Positions 32,555-41,498 of a stretch of 64,000 nt of DNA are shown here, one piece after another. Source of the stretch: Solirubrobacter taibaiensis (GTDB lineage: Bacteria > Actinomycetota > Thermoleophilia > Solirubrobacterales > Solirubrobacteraceae); contig JAPDDQ010000029.1 of assembly GCA_027587225.1 (NCBI GenBank), positions 1-64,000 on the forward strand, in the 5' to 3' direction. The number at the start of each line of letters is the position of its first letter. Position 1 is the stretch's first letter. A program made the translations under genes and the position numbers. The notes under the pieces are model-generated. The model made no database searches, had not been told where the DNA came from, and saw only the letters and a program-made list of their open reading frames with translations.

Positions 32555-34495
32555 CTAGCGCAGGCCGTTGCGCTTGGCGACGAGCAGGAGCGCGTCGGGA
32601 TCGTCGGAGATGATCCCGTCCACATCGAGGTCGATCACGCGCTGCATCGTCGGCTGGTCGTTGATCGTGTAGGGCACGACGCGCAGCCCACGATCCTGCA
32701 GGGTCGGGACCGGCGGGCCGTGGTAGATCGCCGGGTCCTCCTTGAGGTAGTAGTCCGCGTTGTTGACCTTGCCCTGCGTCGGGTCGTGGACCTGCCAGTT
32801 GGAGGACACGACGTCGGCCTTCGCGGCGCGCACCAGGCGGCCGAGGTCCTTGTAGCGCCACCAGTCGAGCCCACCCGTCCACGGGCTGATCACCGACGGG
32901 TCGCCGATCACGGCCTGCAGCGAGCACTCGTCGCTGATGTCGTCGCAGTCCGTGCCCGCGTACTGCCACACGAGCGCGACGGTCTCGATGTTCGGATCGA
33001 GCTGCTTCGACAGCCGGATCGTGCGCCAGTCGAAGGACTGGATCATCGCGCGGTCCTGCAGATTGTTGTCCTGGATCAGCTTGACGACCTTCGCGGTGAA
33101 GATGTCGTAGGCGACGGTGTCGTCGGCCGTCGGCGAGATCTTCGTCTCGATGTTGAAGCGCACGTCCGTGTCGCCCTTGGCGGCGACGAGGTCGAAGACC
33201 TCCTGCAGCGTCGGCATCTTCTCGCCCGGGCTGGCGACCCAGCCGGGCTGGCCGGCGAAGTCACCCTTGGAGCCGCAGTCGAGCGTGCGGATCTGCGCGA
33301 AGGTCAGTTGGGAGATCGGCTGGCCCAGCAGGGCGGCGTCGCCCGTGCAGTGGTTCGGGTTGATCGTGCGGTCGTGCGCGACGACGACCACGCCGTCCTT
33401 GGTCACGCCCGTGTCGAGCTCGAGCGTGTCGACGTTGCGCGAGAGGCCGTACGTGAACGCGGCGAGCGTGTTCTCCGGCCGGTAGCGACGACCGCCGCGG
33501 TGCGCCTCGACGTCGAACGGCGAAGCGACCGGGTCGGGGAGATCGAGGCCCTCGGCGTCCATCACTTCGCGCAGCCGGTCCGGATAGTCGGTGATGAGGC
33601 CGTCGACGTCCTTGCGGATCAGCGCGCGCATGTCCGTCTTCTCGTTGACCGTCCACGGGATCACGGTCAGCCCGCGGTTGTGCGCGGACTTGATCAGGCG
33701 GTCGGTGACGTCGTTGAAGCGGGGGGAGAGGACGTGGGCCTTCAGGTCGTCCTTGACGGCCAGCGCGAGCGAGCCGTCACCGAACGGGTTGGTGCCGATC
33801 TTGATCCCGGCGGTCCACGGCGTGCCCTTGAAGATCGTCGGCGCCTGGGCGAGCGCGACGCGGCGCAGGCTCGGCTTCACGCGCCGCGCCTCCACCAGCG
33901 TGCGCCAGTCGAACGACTGGATCAGCGACCGCTTGGTCATGCCGTACTTCTCGATCGTGGCGATGACCTTGCGCGCGAATGGACCGGGCGCGACGGTCTC
34001 CTTCGGCAGCGTCGGGTCGAGCTTGGTCTCGATGTTGAACTGCACGCCCTTGGCGCCGTAGCGGTTCGCGAGCTCGAACACCTCCGCGAGCGTCGGCATC
34101 TTCGTGCCGGGGACCGCCTCCTGCGTGGGCAGGAACGGGTCCGTCGACGGCACGTCGGGACGCCGCGTCCCGCAGTCGAGCTGCTTGATCTGCTTGAGCG
34201 TGAGGTCCTTGACGAGCTTGCCGACGTGCGGGCCGGTGCACTCGAGCGTCGAAATCCGGCGCTCGTGCGAGACGACGACGACGCCGTCCTTGGTCACGCC
34301 CGTATCCAGCTCGAGCGTCGTCACCCCCAGTTGCAGCGAGTGCCCGAACGACGCAAGCGTGTTCTCGGGCCGCAGCCCGCGACCGCCGCGGTGCGACTCC
34401 AGGTCGAAGGCCTCGGCGGCCAACGCCGTCGGCGTGGCCGCGAGCAGGATCAATCCGCTCACACCCAACGCTGTGGAAAACCGTGAAAGGGTCAT
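32555..34495 (-). CDS. secreted tandem glycerophosphodiester phosphodiesterase
   Basis: A 646-residue protein with a signal peptide (MTLSRFSTALGVSGLILLAATPTALA) and two full GDPD TIM-barrel domains, about 30-325 and 335-640. Each begins with HRGG..RPENT and LELDTGVTKDGVVVV, then KMPTL, FNIETK and IQSFDWRT, the catalytic and Ca-binding elements of the family. Domain 2 keeps the second catalytic H-D (VAHDRT); domain 1 has H-E (VSHERR). Such enzymes cleave glycerophosphodiesters to glycerol-3-phosphate and an alcohol outside the membrane. The phosphate transporter at 35290-36411 lies nearby, suggesting a phosphate-scavenging theme. Confidence 0.9.
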   Translation of the reverse strand: MTLSRFSTALGVSGLILLAATPTALAAEAFDLESHRGGRGLRPENTLASFGHSLQLGVTTLELDTGVTKDGVVVVSHERRISTLECTGPHVGKLVKDLTLKQIKQLDCGTRRPDVPSTDPFLPTQEAVPGTKMPTLAEVFELANRYGAKGVQFNIETKLDPTLPKETVAPGPFARKVIATIEKYGMTKRSLIQSFDWRTLVEARRVKPSLRRVALAQAPTIFKGTPWTAGIKIGTNPFGDGSLALAVKDDLKAHVLSPRFNDVTDRLIKSAHNRGLTVIPWTVNEKTDMRALIRKDVDGLITDYPDRLREVMDAEGLDLPDPVASPFDVEAHRGGRRYRPENTLAAFTYGLSRNVDTLELDTGVTKDGVVVVAHDRTINPNHCTGDAALLGQPISQLTFAQIRTLDCGSKGDFAGQPGWVASPGEKMPTLQEVFDLVAAKGDTDVRFNIETKISPTADDTVAYDIFTAKVVKLIQDNNLQDRAMIQSFDWRTIRLSKQLDPNIETVALVWQYAGTDCDDISDECSLQAVIGDPSVISPWTGGLDWWRYKDLGRLVRAAKADVVSSNWQVHDPTQGKVNNADYYLKEDPAIYHGPPVPTLQDRGLRVVPYTINDQPTMQRVIDLDVDGIISDDPDALLLVAKRNGLR

Positions 34496-34553
34496 GTCCG
34501 CGCGAGCATCACGCCCGCCGGGGGCGCGAAGGTAGCTCACCTGTGAACGAAGC

Positions 34554-35072
34554 TCAGAGCGCGTCGGTGAGCGCGGGGATCTCGGCGATGATGGCGTCGA
34601 AGCGTTCCTGCTCCTGCGCGCCCAGGCGGGCGGCGAGCGTCTGCGTCACGTTGTCCTGCGCCGCGTGCGCGATGCGCTCCAGCGCGCGGTAGTCGGCGAT
34701 GTTCGCGGCGTGCGCGGCCGCCGAGTGCCGTGCGCGCTGCAGGACGCGTTCCTCGGGGTCGCTCGGGCGCAGCAGGTCGAGTGGGGTGAGGCGGCGCGCA
34801 CTGGCGTGCGCGACCCCCGACTGCACGACGCTGATGACGCCGGAGAGCAGCGATCCGTTGCGGTGGCCGAGCTCGGCCAGCCGGTCCGCGAGCGCGCGGA
34901 TGTGCACGCGCGTTTCTTCCAGGTGCGCCTCGAGCTGGTCGTGGTAGCCGCCGGGCGGCGTCGCGGCGAGCTGTGCCCGGATCTCCGGCAGCAGCGCGCG
35001 CTCGCGCTCGTGCAGGTCGTGCAGGCGGCGCAGGACACGCGCCCGCGCGGTCACTTCTGTGTGATCGCCCAT
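34554..35072 (-). CDS. DUF892/YciE-like ferritin-fold helical protein
   Basis: A 172-residue, almost wholly helical protein. VLRRLHDLHERERALLPEIRAQLAATPPGGYHDQLEAHLEETRVHIRALADRLAELG resembles the DUF892 (YciE) four-helix bundle, including the H-L-E-E-T-R segment; the second half is more divergent. The metal ligands of true ferritins are incomplete by eye. Its start overlaps the small membrane protein stop by 22 bp, placing it last in the phosphate-transporter operon. A PhoU-like role by position is speculation. Confidence 0.6.
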   Translation of the reverse strand: MGDHTEVTARARVLRRLHDLHERERALLPEIRAQLAATPPGGYHDQLEAHLEETRVHIRALADRLAELGHRNGSLLSGVISVVQSGVAHASARRLTPLDLLRPSDPEERVLQRARHSAAAHAANIADYRALERIAHAAQDNVTQTLAARLGAQEQERFDAIIAEIPALTDAL

Positions 35073-35293
35073 AGCCCCAGCACCAGGAGCGCGATCGTGG
35101 TGAGTCCGCCCACCAGCGTCAGCGCGCTGTAGCCGACCAGGCCGCCAGTGCGCGCGCCCGAGCGGACCTCCTGCGTACGTTCCAGCCCGAGCAGCAGGAA
35201 GCCCCAGGTCACGACGAGGCCCACACCGCCGACGAGGCCCACGACGACGACTTTCGCCAGGTCACCCCAGGCCACGAGCTCCGCCAGGATCAT
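35051..35293 (-). CDS. small two-TM membrane protein
   Basis: An 80-residue protein with two hydrophobic segments (VVVVGLVGGVGLVVTWGFLLLGL and ALTLVGGLTTIALLVLGLWAI) around a charged linker with two Arg. It overlaps the transporter stop by 4 bp and the DUF892-like gene by 22 bp, so it sits in the middle of a tightly coupled operon. It may be an accessory subunit of the transporter. No family is recognised. Confidence 0.65.
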   Translation of the reverse strand: MILAELVAWGDLAKVVVVGLVGGVGLVVTWGFLLLGLERTQEVRSGARTGGLVGYSALTLVGGLTTIALLVLGLWAITQK

Positions 35294-36411
35294 GCCGGCA
35301 CCGCCTTCAGGTCGTTGAGGTCGTGGTTGGACGAGTCTTCCCGGCGGGTCTTGAGGAACAGCGCGATCGCGCCGGCCAGCGCGAGCGTGCCGACGACGAC
35401 CGGCCCGGCTGTGTCACCGAGCACCGAGACGATCCCGTAGGCGGCCGCGGCGACGGCGGCGGAACCCGGAAGCGTGAGGGCCCACGCGATGCCCATCCGG
35501 CCGGCGATGCCCCAGTTGACCCGGCTCTCGCCACGCCCGAGGCCCGAGCCGACGACGGCGCCCGACACGACCTGCGTGGTCGAGAGCGGGTAGCCGAAGT
35601 ACGAGGAGCCGAGGATCAGCGTCGCGCCGGAGGCTTCGGCCGAGAAGCCCTGCGGCGGCGTGATGTCGCCGGCGACCTTCTTGCCGAGCGTGCCGATGAT
35701 CCGCCAGCCGCCCATGAACGTGCCGAGCGCGATCGCGGTCGCGCACGTGACCTTGACCCACAGCGGGACGGTGAAGTCCTCGCCCGACAGGTTCCCGTTG
35801 GCGACGAGCGCCAGGACGATGATGCCCATCGTCTTCTGCGCGTCGTTGGTGCCGTGGCCGAGTGAGACGAGCGAGGCCGAGCCGATCTGCCCTAGCCGGT
35901 AGCCGCGCGTGGCCATGTCGGTGCCGATGTTGCGCAGGAACAGGTAGGCGACCTTCGTGCCGATGACCGCGACGCCGCCCGCGATCAGGACCGCGAAGAC
36001 GCCCGGGATCAGCACCTTCTCGAGAATGCCCGACCACTCGACACCGCCCGTGCCGACACCGGCGAGCATCGCGCCCACCATGCCGCCGATCAGGGCGTGG
36101 CTCGACGAGGAGGGCAGGCCGAGGTACCACGTCGTGAGGTTGAAGCCGATCGCCCCGAGCAGGCCGGCGAAGATGATCGGCAGCGCGATCTGCCCCTGAT
36201 CGACGATGCCCTCGGCGATCGTCGCCGCCACGCTGATCGACAGGAACGCGCCGACGAAGTTCAGCGACGCGGCCAGCCCGAGCGCCTGCTTGGCCGGGAG
36301 CGCGCGGGTCGCGATGGTCGTCGCCATCGCGTTGGCGGTGTCATGAAACCCGTTGGTGAAGTCGAACGCCAGCGCGGCCGCTACGACGACGAAGAGCAGC
36401 ACGTCGTTCAT
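35290..36411 (-). CDS. pit: PiT-family inorganic phosphate transporter
   Basis: A 373-residue polytopic protein with both PiT signature repeats: AFDFTNGFHDTANAMAT at the N-terminus and SLGHGTNDAQKTMGIIVLAL in the second half, plus GLPSSSSHALIGG and YPLSTTQVVSGAVVGSG. It imports phosphate (or metal-phosphate) with protons. I chose ATG 36411; a GTG six codons upstream is possible. It leads an operon with a small membrane protein and a helical-bundle protein. PiT genes are usually paired with a DUF47/PhoU-like gene, which is absent here. Confidence 0.92.
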   Translation of the reverse strand: MNDVLLFVVVAAALAFDFTNGFHDTANAMATTIATRALPAKQALGLAASLNFVGAFLSISVAATIAEGIVDQGQIALPIIFAGLLGAIGFNLTTWYLGLPSSSSHALIGGMVGAMLAGVGTGGVEWSGILEKVLIPGVFAVLIAGGVAVIGTKVAYLFLRNIGTDMATRGYRLGQIGSASLVSLGHGTNDAQKTMGIIVLALVANGNLSGEDFTVPLWVKVTCATAIALGTFMGGWRIIGTLGKKVAGDITPPQGFSAEASGATLILGSSYFGYPLSTTQVVSGAVVGSGLGRGESRVNWGIAGRMGIAWALTLPGSAAVAAAAYGIVSVLGDTAGPVVVGTLALAGAIALFLKTRREDSSNHDLNDLKAVPA

Positions 36412-36464
36412 GCTCGGACCGGTACCCACCGCCCGCTCGGGTGAAGGGGCGGGTCACAGACCTT

Positions 36465-37418
36465 TTACGACGATGAGAGCGGTGTGAGACTCCAGCCGAA
36501 CAGGGTGAAGGTCGCTCCCTCCTCCGGCGCCCACGCGGCGAGCGCGTTCGTCAGCAGCGCTTCCGCCACCACCTCGGCCTCACCGGCGGTGGTGGCGGCG
36601 ACGGCGGCCGAGATCTCCACGGTCGTCAGTTCCTCGTCGCGGCGTCCGCTGAGCGTGAAGGCGGGGCCCAGCGCGTCGACCAGCCCATCGCCGTCGGCGG
36701 CGTCGACCTGGAGCGCGGCCTGCGCGCGCCACCTGTTCGCAACGAGCGGAAGCGGCCGTTGCTCGAGCGGGAGCGCCATCGCGCGCACACCCCAGCGTCG
36801 TGGTGCGTCGAGCCGCTCGATGGCGTCCTGCATCGCCTCCGCGACCGTCGGCGTCGTGATCGTGAACGCCACCCGGAAAGCGTGGACGAACACGCCCTTG
36901 CGCCCGTACACCGGTCGGATGACATGGGCCGAGGTGGCGGCGGGAAGCGTGATGTGGCCGGGGCCCCATTCGTGTGCGCCGGCGGCGCGCGCCAGCTCGG
37001 CGATGTCGTCGAGGTCGGGCGCGTCCCGCTCCTGGTCGAGCCAGACCGGGTTCAGCTCCAGCTCGACCGCCCAGTCCATCGGTGCCTCGGATGGCTGACG
37101 GTCCCGCCACTCCTCGCCGACCGGTCGCCGCCGCTCGAGCGTGCGGTCGTCGGGCCAGCGCTGCAGGTCGTCGATCGGCTCCGTGCCGGCCCATTGATAT
37201 TCGGGGTCGCCGGCGGCGCAGATGAGGATGCGATCGGTGCGCGCGCGGGCCCACGCCAGGGCGTCGGCGGCCGTGGCCTGGTTGATGGAGTCCGCTCGCC
37301 GGAGCGTTTGCTGATCGCGGTCGTGGTAGCCGCTGAACGTGCCCAGATACAGGGCGGCGTCGTCGGCGAAGTCGACGTCCTCGGTGAGGAACACGGTCCC
37401 CGTGCGTTCGGCCGGCAC
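36465..37418 (-). CDS. hypothetical protein (317 aa)
   Basis: A soluble protein without signal peptide. Recognisable features are only compositional: an acidic N-terminus (LTEDVDFADDAALYLGTF), a Trp-rich middle (DLQRWPDD, PMDWAVELELNPVWLD) and an alternating alpha/beta C-terminal half. I do not recognise a family. The start is uncertain; GTG 37418 is chosen because longer frames would cross the divergent cupin promoter. Confidence 0.5.
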   Translation of the reverse strand: MPAERTGTVFLTEDVDFADDAALYLGTFSGYHDRDQQTLRRADSINQATAADALAWARARTDRILICAAGDPEYQWAGTEPIDDLQRWPDDRTLERRRPVGEEWRDRQPSEAPMDWAVELELNPVWLDQERDAPDLDDIAELARAAGAHEWGPGHITLPAATSAHVIRPVYGRKGVFVHAFRVAFTITTPTVAEAMQDAIERLDAPRRWGVRAMALPLEQRPLPLVANRWRAQAALQVDAADGDGLVDALGPAFTLSGRRDEELTTVEISAAVAATTAGEAEVVAEALLTNALAAWAPEEGATFTLFGWSLTPLSSS

Positions 37419-37445
37419 GCGGCACAGGTACCCGGACGCGCCGAT

Positions 37446-37451
37446 TAGGCT
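37446..37451 (+). promoter_or_regulatory. -10 hexamer TAGGCT (leaderless, cupin)
   Basis: TAGGCT ends 7 nt before the ATG at 37459. Confidence 0.5.
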
Positions 37452-37458
37452 GCGCGCA

Positions 37459-37845
37459 ATGGCCGACTGGACGAAGCGCAACTTCGAGGACATGGACGAC
37501 CGCAGCCCGGCGGAGGTGCCGATGCGGTGGCTGTTCTCGCGGGGCGTGGTTCGGTCGACGGAGGTCGGCGTGAGCCGTTTCAGCTACGAGCCCGGAGCAC
37601 GCATGCCGTTCGGCCATCGGCACAAGACGCAGGAGGAGGTGTACGTCGTGGTCGCCGGCTCCGGGCGCGCGAAGCTCGAGGACGAGATCGTCGACCTCGG
37701 CCTGTGGGACGTGGTGCGCGTCACGCCGCAGGTGATCCGGTCCTTCGAAGCCGGGCCTGACGGGATGGAGCTGATCTGCGTCGGTGGCCGGGCCAAGCGC
37801 GCCGACGCCGAACGCTTCGACGACTTCTGGCCCGAGCGCGCGTGA
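37459..37845 (+). CDS. cupin-domain protein
   Basis: A 128-residue cupin. FGHRHKTQEEVYVVVAGSGRAKLEDE is motif 1 (two His and Glu as metal ligands) and DVVRVTPQVIRSFEAGPDGMELICVG is motif 2, where the usual His reads Arg (VIRSFEA), so the metal site may lack a ligand. Substrate unknown. It overlaps the decarboxylase start (GTGA), so the two are co-translated. Confidence 0.82.
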   Translation: MADWTKRNFEDMDDRSPAEVPMRWLFSRGVVRSTEVGVSRFSYEPGARMPFGHRHKTQEEVYVVVAGSGRAKLEDEIVDLGLWDVVRVTPQVIRSFEAGPDGMELICVGGRAKRADAERFDDFWPERA

Positions 37846-39212
37846 TGGCACCCGATCCGGAACGCCTGCACCGACCCGCCGGCGTGGACGCCGTGGTGCG
37901 CGCGCTGGCGGACATGACCGTCGAACGTGTGGCCGGTGCGCCGGCGGTCGGCCCGGTGGCCCCGCCGCCCTCGCCGCCGCCCGTCACGGTCACGGCGGAG
38001 GGCATCGGTGCCGACCGCGCGCTGCGGGTCTGGGCCGAGCAGCTCGCACCGGCGTGCATCGCGGTCGACCATCCACGCTACCTCGCGTTCATCCCGGGCG
38101 CGCCGACGCCGCTGGCGGGCGCGTTCGACATGCTGGTGGGCGCGTCGAGCATCTACGGCGGCTCGTGGATGGAGGGCGCGGGCGCGGTGCTCGCCGAGAA
38201 CGAGGCCCTGCGGTGGATCGCCGACCTCGCCGGCTTGCCGGAGCGCGCCGGCGGCGTGTTCGTCTCGGGCGGGACGGTCGGCAACCTGTCCGCGCTCGTC
38301 GCGGCGCGTGAGCACGCGCGGCACACTCGCTCGGCCGTGCCCGCGCGGTGGGCGGTCTGCGTGACCGAGGAGACGCATTCGTCAGTGGTCCAGGCGCTGC
38401 GGACGGTGATGGACGTCGATGCGGTGCTCGTGCCGGGCGACGCTCGCGGACGCATGACCGGCGCGGCGATGCGCGCGACCATCGACGCGCTTCCGGCCGA
38501 ACGGCGCGACGGGATCTTCGCGGTGGTCGCGACGGCGGGGAGCACCAACCTCGGCGTCGTCGACGACATCGCCGGCGTCGGCGAGATCGCGCGCGCGAAC
38601 GGCTGGTGGCTGCACGTCGACGGCGCCTACGGCGGCGCCGGGCTGGCCGCGCCGAGCGTGCGGGAGCTGTACGCCGGCGTCGAGCACGCCGACTCGTTCA
38701 TCGTCGATCCGCACAAATGGCTGTTCAGCACGTTCGACTGCTGCGCCCTGCTCTACGCCGACCCGGCCCGGGCGCGCGCGGCGCACATGCAGCACGCCGA
38801 CTACCTCGACGCGCTCAACGCCGACGCGGACTGGAACCCGTCCGACTACGCCATCCACCTCTCCCGCCGCGCGCGCGGATTGCCGTTCTGGTTCTCGCTC
38901 GCCGCGCACGGCACCGACGCCTACCGGGACGCGATCGAGCACACGCTGGCCGTCACCCGCGCGGGGGCCGAGCTCGTGCGGGCCGCGGAGCACCTGGACC
39001 TGGTCGTGGAGTCCGACCTGAGCGTGATCGTCTTCGCCCGTTCCGGATGGGAGCAGGCGGACTACGCGCGCTGGAGCGCCGACCTGCTGCGCCGGCAGAT
39101 CGGCTTCCTGGTCCCGACGCGCCATCGCGGCCGCCCGTGCGCGCGGCTCGCCGTCGTCAACCCGCTCACGACCGCCGACGACCTGCGCGAGATCTTCGAC
39201 AGCCTGCGCTGA
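37842..39212 (+). CDS. PLP-dependent group II decarboxylase (aromatic amino acid decarboxylase-like)
   Basis: A 456-residue enzyme. GGTVGNLSALVAAREHAR binds PLP phosphate, TAGSTNLGVVDDIAGVGEIAR and WWLHVDGAYGG hold the Asp and Ala around the ring, and VDPHKWLF carries the PLP lysine (about residue 292). It belongs to the DDC/GAD fold group; the substrate amino acid is not predictable. The GTG 37842 and ATG 37845 starts are equally close. The cupin upstream could act on the product, but that is conjecture. Confidence 0.88.
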   Translation: MMAPDPERLHRPAGVDAVVRALADMTVERVAGAPAVGPVAPPPSPPPVTVTAEGIGADRALRVWAEQLAPACIAVDHPRYLAFIPGAPTPLAGAFDMLVGASSIYGGSWMEGAGAVLAENEALRWIADLAGLPERAGGVFVSGGTVGNLSALVAAREHARHTRSAVPARWAVCVTEETHSSVVQALRTVMDVDAVLVPGDARGRMTGAAMRATIDALPAERRDGIFAVVATAGSTNLGVVDDIAGVGEIARANGWWLHVDGAYGGAGLAAPSVRELYAGVEHADSFIVDPHKWLFSTFDCCALLYADPARARAAHMQHADYLDALNADADWNPSDYAIHLSRRARGLPFWFSLAAHGTDAYRDAIEHTLAVTRAGAELVRAAEHLDLVVESDLSVIVFARSGWEQADYARWSADLLRRQIGFLVPTRHRGRPCARLAVVNPLTTADDLREIFDSLR

Positions 39213-39219
39213 CGCTCGC

Positions 39220-39225
39220 TACGGT
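39220..39225 (+). promoter_or_regulatory. -10 hexamer TACGGT (leaderless, secreted protein)
   Basis: TACGGT ends 7 nt before the ATG at 39233. Confidence 0.5.
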
Positions 39226-39232
39226 GCCGCCC

Positions 39233-40252
39233 ATGCGCCCTTGGTCGCGTGTGATCGTCGCATCTGCCGTGTTCCTGGCGGCGGCGTGCGCCGGGGTCGA
39301 CCGCGCCGTCGCGGCCAACTGCGTCGATCCGGCGCCGTGCGTGTACGTGTCACCCGATCCCGCGAAGGTGAAGCGGCCCGGGACGATCTACGTCTACCGG
39401 GGCCGCGGCTGGCGTCCGAACCGGACGGTCGCCGCGGGGTACGGCTCGTACTGCCCGCCGAGCGCTTCGGCCTGCGCCGGCGTCGGCCTGTCGTCGTCCT
39501 TCAAGGCCGATCGCCGTGGCCGGTTCACGTTCCGGCTCCGGCACGGCAACCGGCTCCCGGCGGACGTGCCCCGGCCGGCCGGGGCCGGCGGCGAGGCCGA
39601 CACGATCGAGTTCAGCCAGTGGACCGGGCGCCCGTTCCGCAGCCGCTCGATCTCCCGGGACGCGACGCCCGTGCCGCCGCCCAGCACTCCGGCACAACGG
39701 GTGGAGGCGCGCGCGGTCGCGGCGAGCTTCGCCCGGACGGCGCGCGCGCTCGACGCCGCGGAACGGCCGGTGAACCGCTCGATGGACCGGTACCAGCAAG
39801 GTCTCCGTCAGTGTCGAGATCAGCTCCAGGGCACAGCGGACGGGCGCGTGGTGGCCTCGTTGATCGGGCTCGCGTTCGACGGCGCGCTGTACGCCCCCGT
39901 CAAGCCGCAGCTCGACGCACTCGCGGGAGAGCTCGAGCGGCTCGCGCTCGCGGACCCGGTGCTCCGCGCGGGCGCCGACGCCTGGATCGCCGCGGTGCGA
40001 CGTCCCCGGCCCTGGCCCGATCCCGACCTGTGCACCGTCATGCAGCGCTGGAGCGAGACCGGGTTCGACCTCGCCCAAGCGCCCGTGCCGCCGGATGCCG
40101 GTGACCGGTTGGAGCTCCTGACCGAGATCGCCACCACACCCGCGATCGCCGACGCCGCCGCACGGCTCCGTGCGCTCGGCGCGGGCCGCGTCGCCGAAGC
40201 GTCCTTCGCGGGCGACCTGCTCGATGTCGCGGACCTGATCGGCGAGTCGTGA
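39233..40252 (+). CDS. secreted hypothetical protein
   Basis: A 339-residue exported protein. The N-terminus (MRPWSRVIVASAVFLAAACAGVDRAVAA) is a signal peptide; an A-A-C-A stretch resembles a weak lipobox, but AVAA cleavage fits equally. The first domain (CVDPAPCVYVSP...GTIYVYRGRGWRPNRTV...YCPPSASACAG) has four Cys, probably two disulfides. The second half is helical (VEARAVAASFARTARALDAAERPVNR, then a Cys pair). No family recognised. Confidence 0.65.
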   Translation: MRPWSRVIVASAVFLAAACAGVDRAVAANCVDPAPCVYVSPDPAKVKRPGTIYVYRGRGWRPNRTVAAGYGSYCPPSASACAGVGLSSSFKADRRGRFTFRLRHGNRLPADVPRPAGAGGEADTIEFSQWTGRPFRSRSISRDATPVPPPSTPAQRVEARAVAASFARTARALDAAERPVNRSMDRYQQGLRQCRDQLQGTADGRVVASLIGLAFDGALYAPVKPQLDALAGELERLALADPVLRAGADAWIAAVRRPRPWPDPDLCTVMQRWSETGFDLAQAPVPPDAGDRLELLTEIATTPAIADAAARLRALGAGRVAEASFAGDLLDVADLIGES

Positions 40253-40310
40253 GATCCGGGCCGGGCCGGTACGACCGGTCCAGCACCGACGCACACACGT
40301 ACTAGGGGGC

Positions 40311-41498
40311 ATGGCCCACCGCATCCTGATCTCCGGCGCGGGCATCGCCGGTCCCGCGCTTGCTTGCTGGCTCGTCGACGCCGGATGGGACGTGACCGTC
40401 GTCGAGCGTGACGAACGGCTGCGCGACGACGGCCAGAACGTCGACGTCCGTGGGGCCGGGCGCGAAGCGGTCCAGCGGCTCGGGATCGAGGACGAGATCC
40501 TGGCCCGCAACACGACCGAGACCGGTACGGAGTTCGTCAACGCGGACGGCAAGCCCGCGGCGTCCTTCGACCAGGACGGCGACGACGGCCCGACCGCCGA
40601 GCTGGAGATCCTCCGCGGCCAGTTGGCGGATGTCCTCCACGACCGCAGCGCCGACGCGGACTACCGCTTCGGCGACCGGATCGACACCGTCGAAGACCAC
40701 GAGACACACGCCACCGTGCGGTTCGCTGCCGGTGACGAGCGGGACTTCGATGTCGTGGCCATCGCCGAGGGCCAGCGATCCCGCACCCGCGATCGTCTGT
40801 TCGACGGCGTGCGACTCGACGCGCTGAACGTCGACATCGCCTACGCCACGATCCCTCGGGGGCCGGACGACACCGATCGCTGGCGCGTGTTCGTCGCGAC
40901 CGACGGCCGCCAGGTCCACCTGCGCCCCGACAACCTCGGCACGATCCGCGCCATGCTGGCGTTCCAGACCGAGCCCAAGGGCTTCGACCGGCTCGAGCCC
41001 GCCGAGCAGATCGCGGTGCTCCGCGACCGGTTCGCCGGCGCCGGATGGGAGACGGAGCGCATCCTGGACGCGCTCAGCGACTCCAACCTCTTCTACGAGT
41101 CACTCGCTCAGGTGCGGGTGCCGAAATGGAGCACAGGGCGTGTGGTGCTGCTCGGCGATGCCGCCCACTGCGTCACGCCGCTGGCCGGCCTCGGTACGAG
41201 CCTCGCCCTCATCGGCGCCTACATCCTCGCCGGCGAGCTCACCAGCGACGACGACCACCGCGCAGCGTTCGACCGCTACGAGCAGCGGCTGCGCCCGCTT
41301 GCCGAGGACGTCCGCGCACTTCCGCCGGGCGTGCCGGGAATCGCCTATCCCGACAGCAAGCTCGGCGGTGACCTGCTCCGCCTCGGAGCGAAGGTCGCCG
41401 CCAGCCCCGTCGGCCGCGCCCTCGCCTCCGTCACGCCGTCCAGCAAGAGCGACTTCGAGCTCCCCGACTATCCCTCGGACGCGCTGAGGCGTTCGTAG
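40311..41498 (+). CDS. FAD-dependent monooxygenase (aromatic hydroxylase-like)
   Basis: A 395-residue flavoprotein. ILISGAGIAGPALACWLVDAGWDVTVVERDE is the FAD dinucleotide-binding motif, FDVVAIAEGQRSRTRD resembles the D-G motif, and VVLLGDAAHCVTPLAGLGTSLALIGAYIL is the GD motif that binds the ribityl chain. It is likely a class A hydroxylase; substrate unknown. The ribosome site AGGGGGC precedes the ATG. Its 3' end overlaps the convergent hypothetical gene by 31 bp. Confidence 0.88.
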   Translation: MAHRILISGAGIAGPALACWLVDAGWDVTVVERDERLRDDGQNVDVRGAGREAVQRLGIEDEILARNTTETGTEFVNADGKPAASFDQDGDDGPTAELEILRGQLADVLHDRSADADYRFGDRIDTVEDHETHATVRFAAGDERDFDVVAIAEGQRSRTRDRLFDGVRLDALNVDIAYATIPRGPDDTDRWRVFVATDGRQVHLRPDNLGTIRAMLAFQTEPKGFDRLEPAEQIAVLRDRFAGAGWETERILDALSDSNLFYESLAQVRVPKWSTGRVVLLGDAAHCVTPLAGLGTSLALIGAYILAGELTSDDDHRAAFDRYEQRLRPLAEDVRALPPGVPGIAYPDSKLGGDLLRLGAKVAASPVGRALASVTPSSKSDFELPDYPSDALRRS

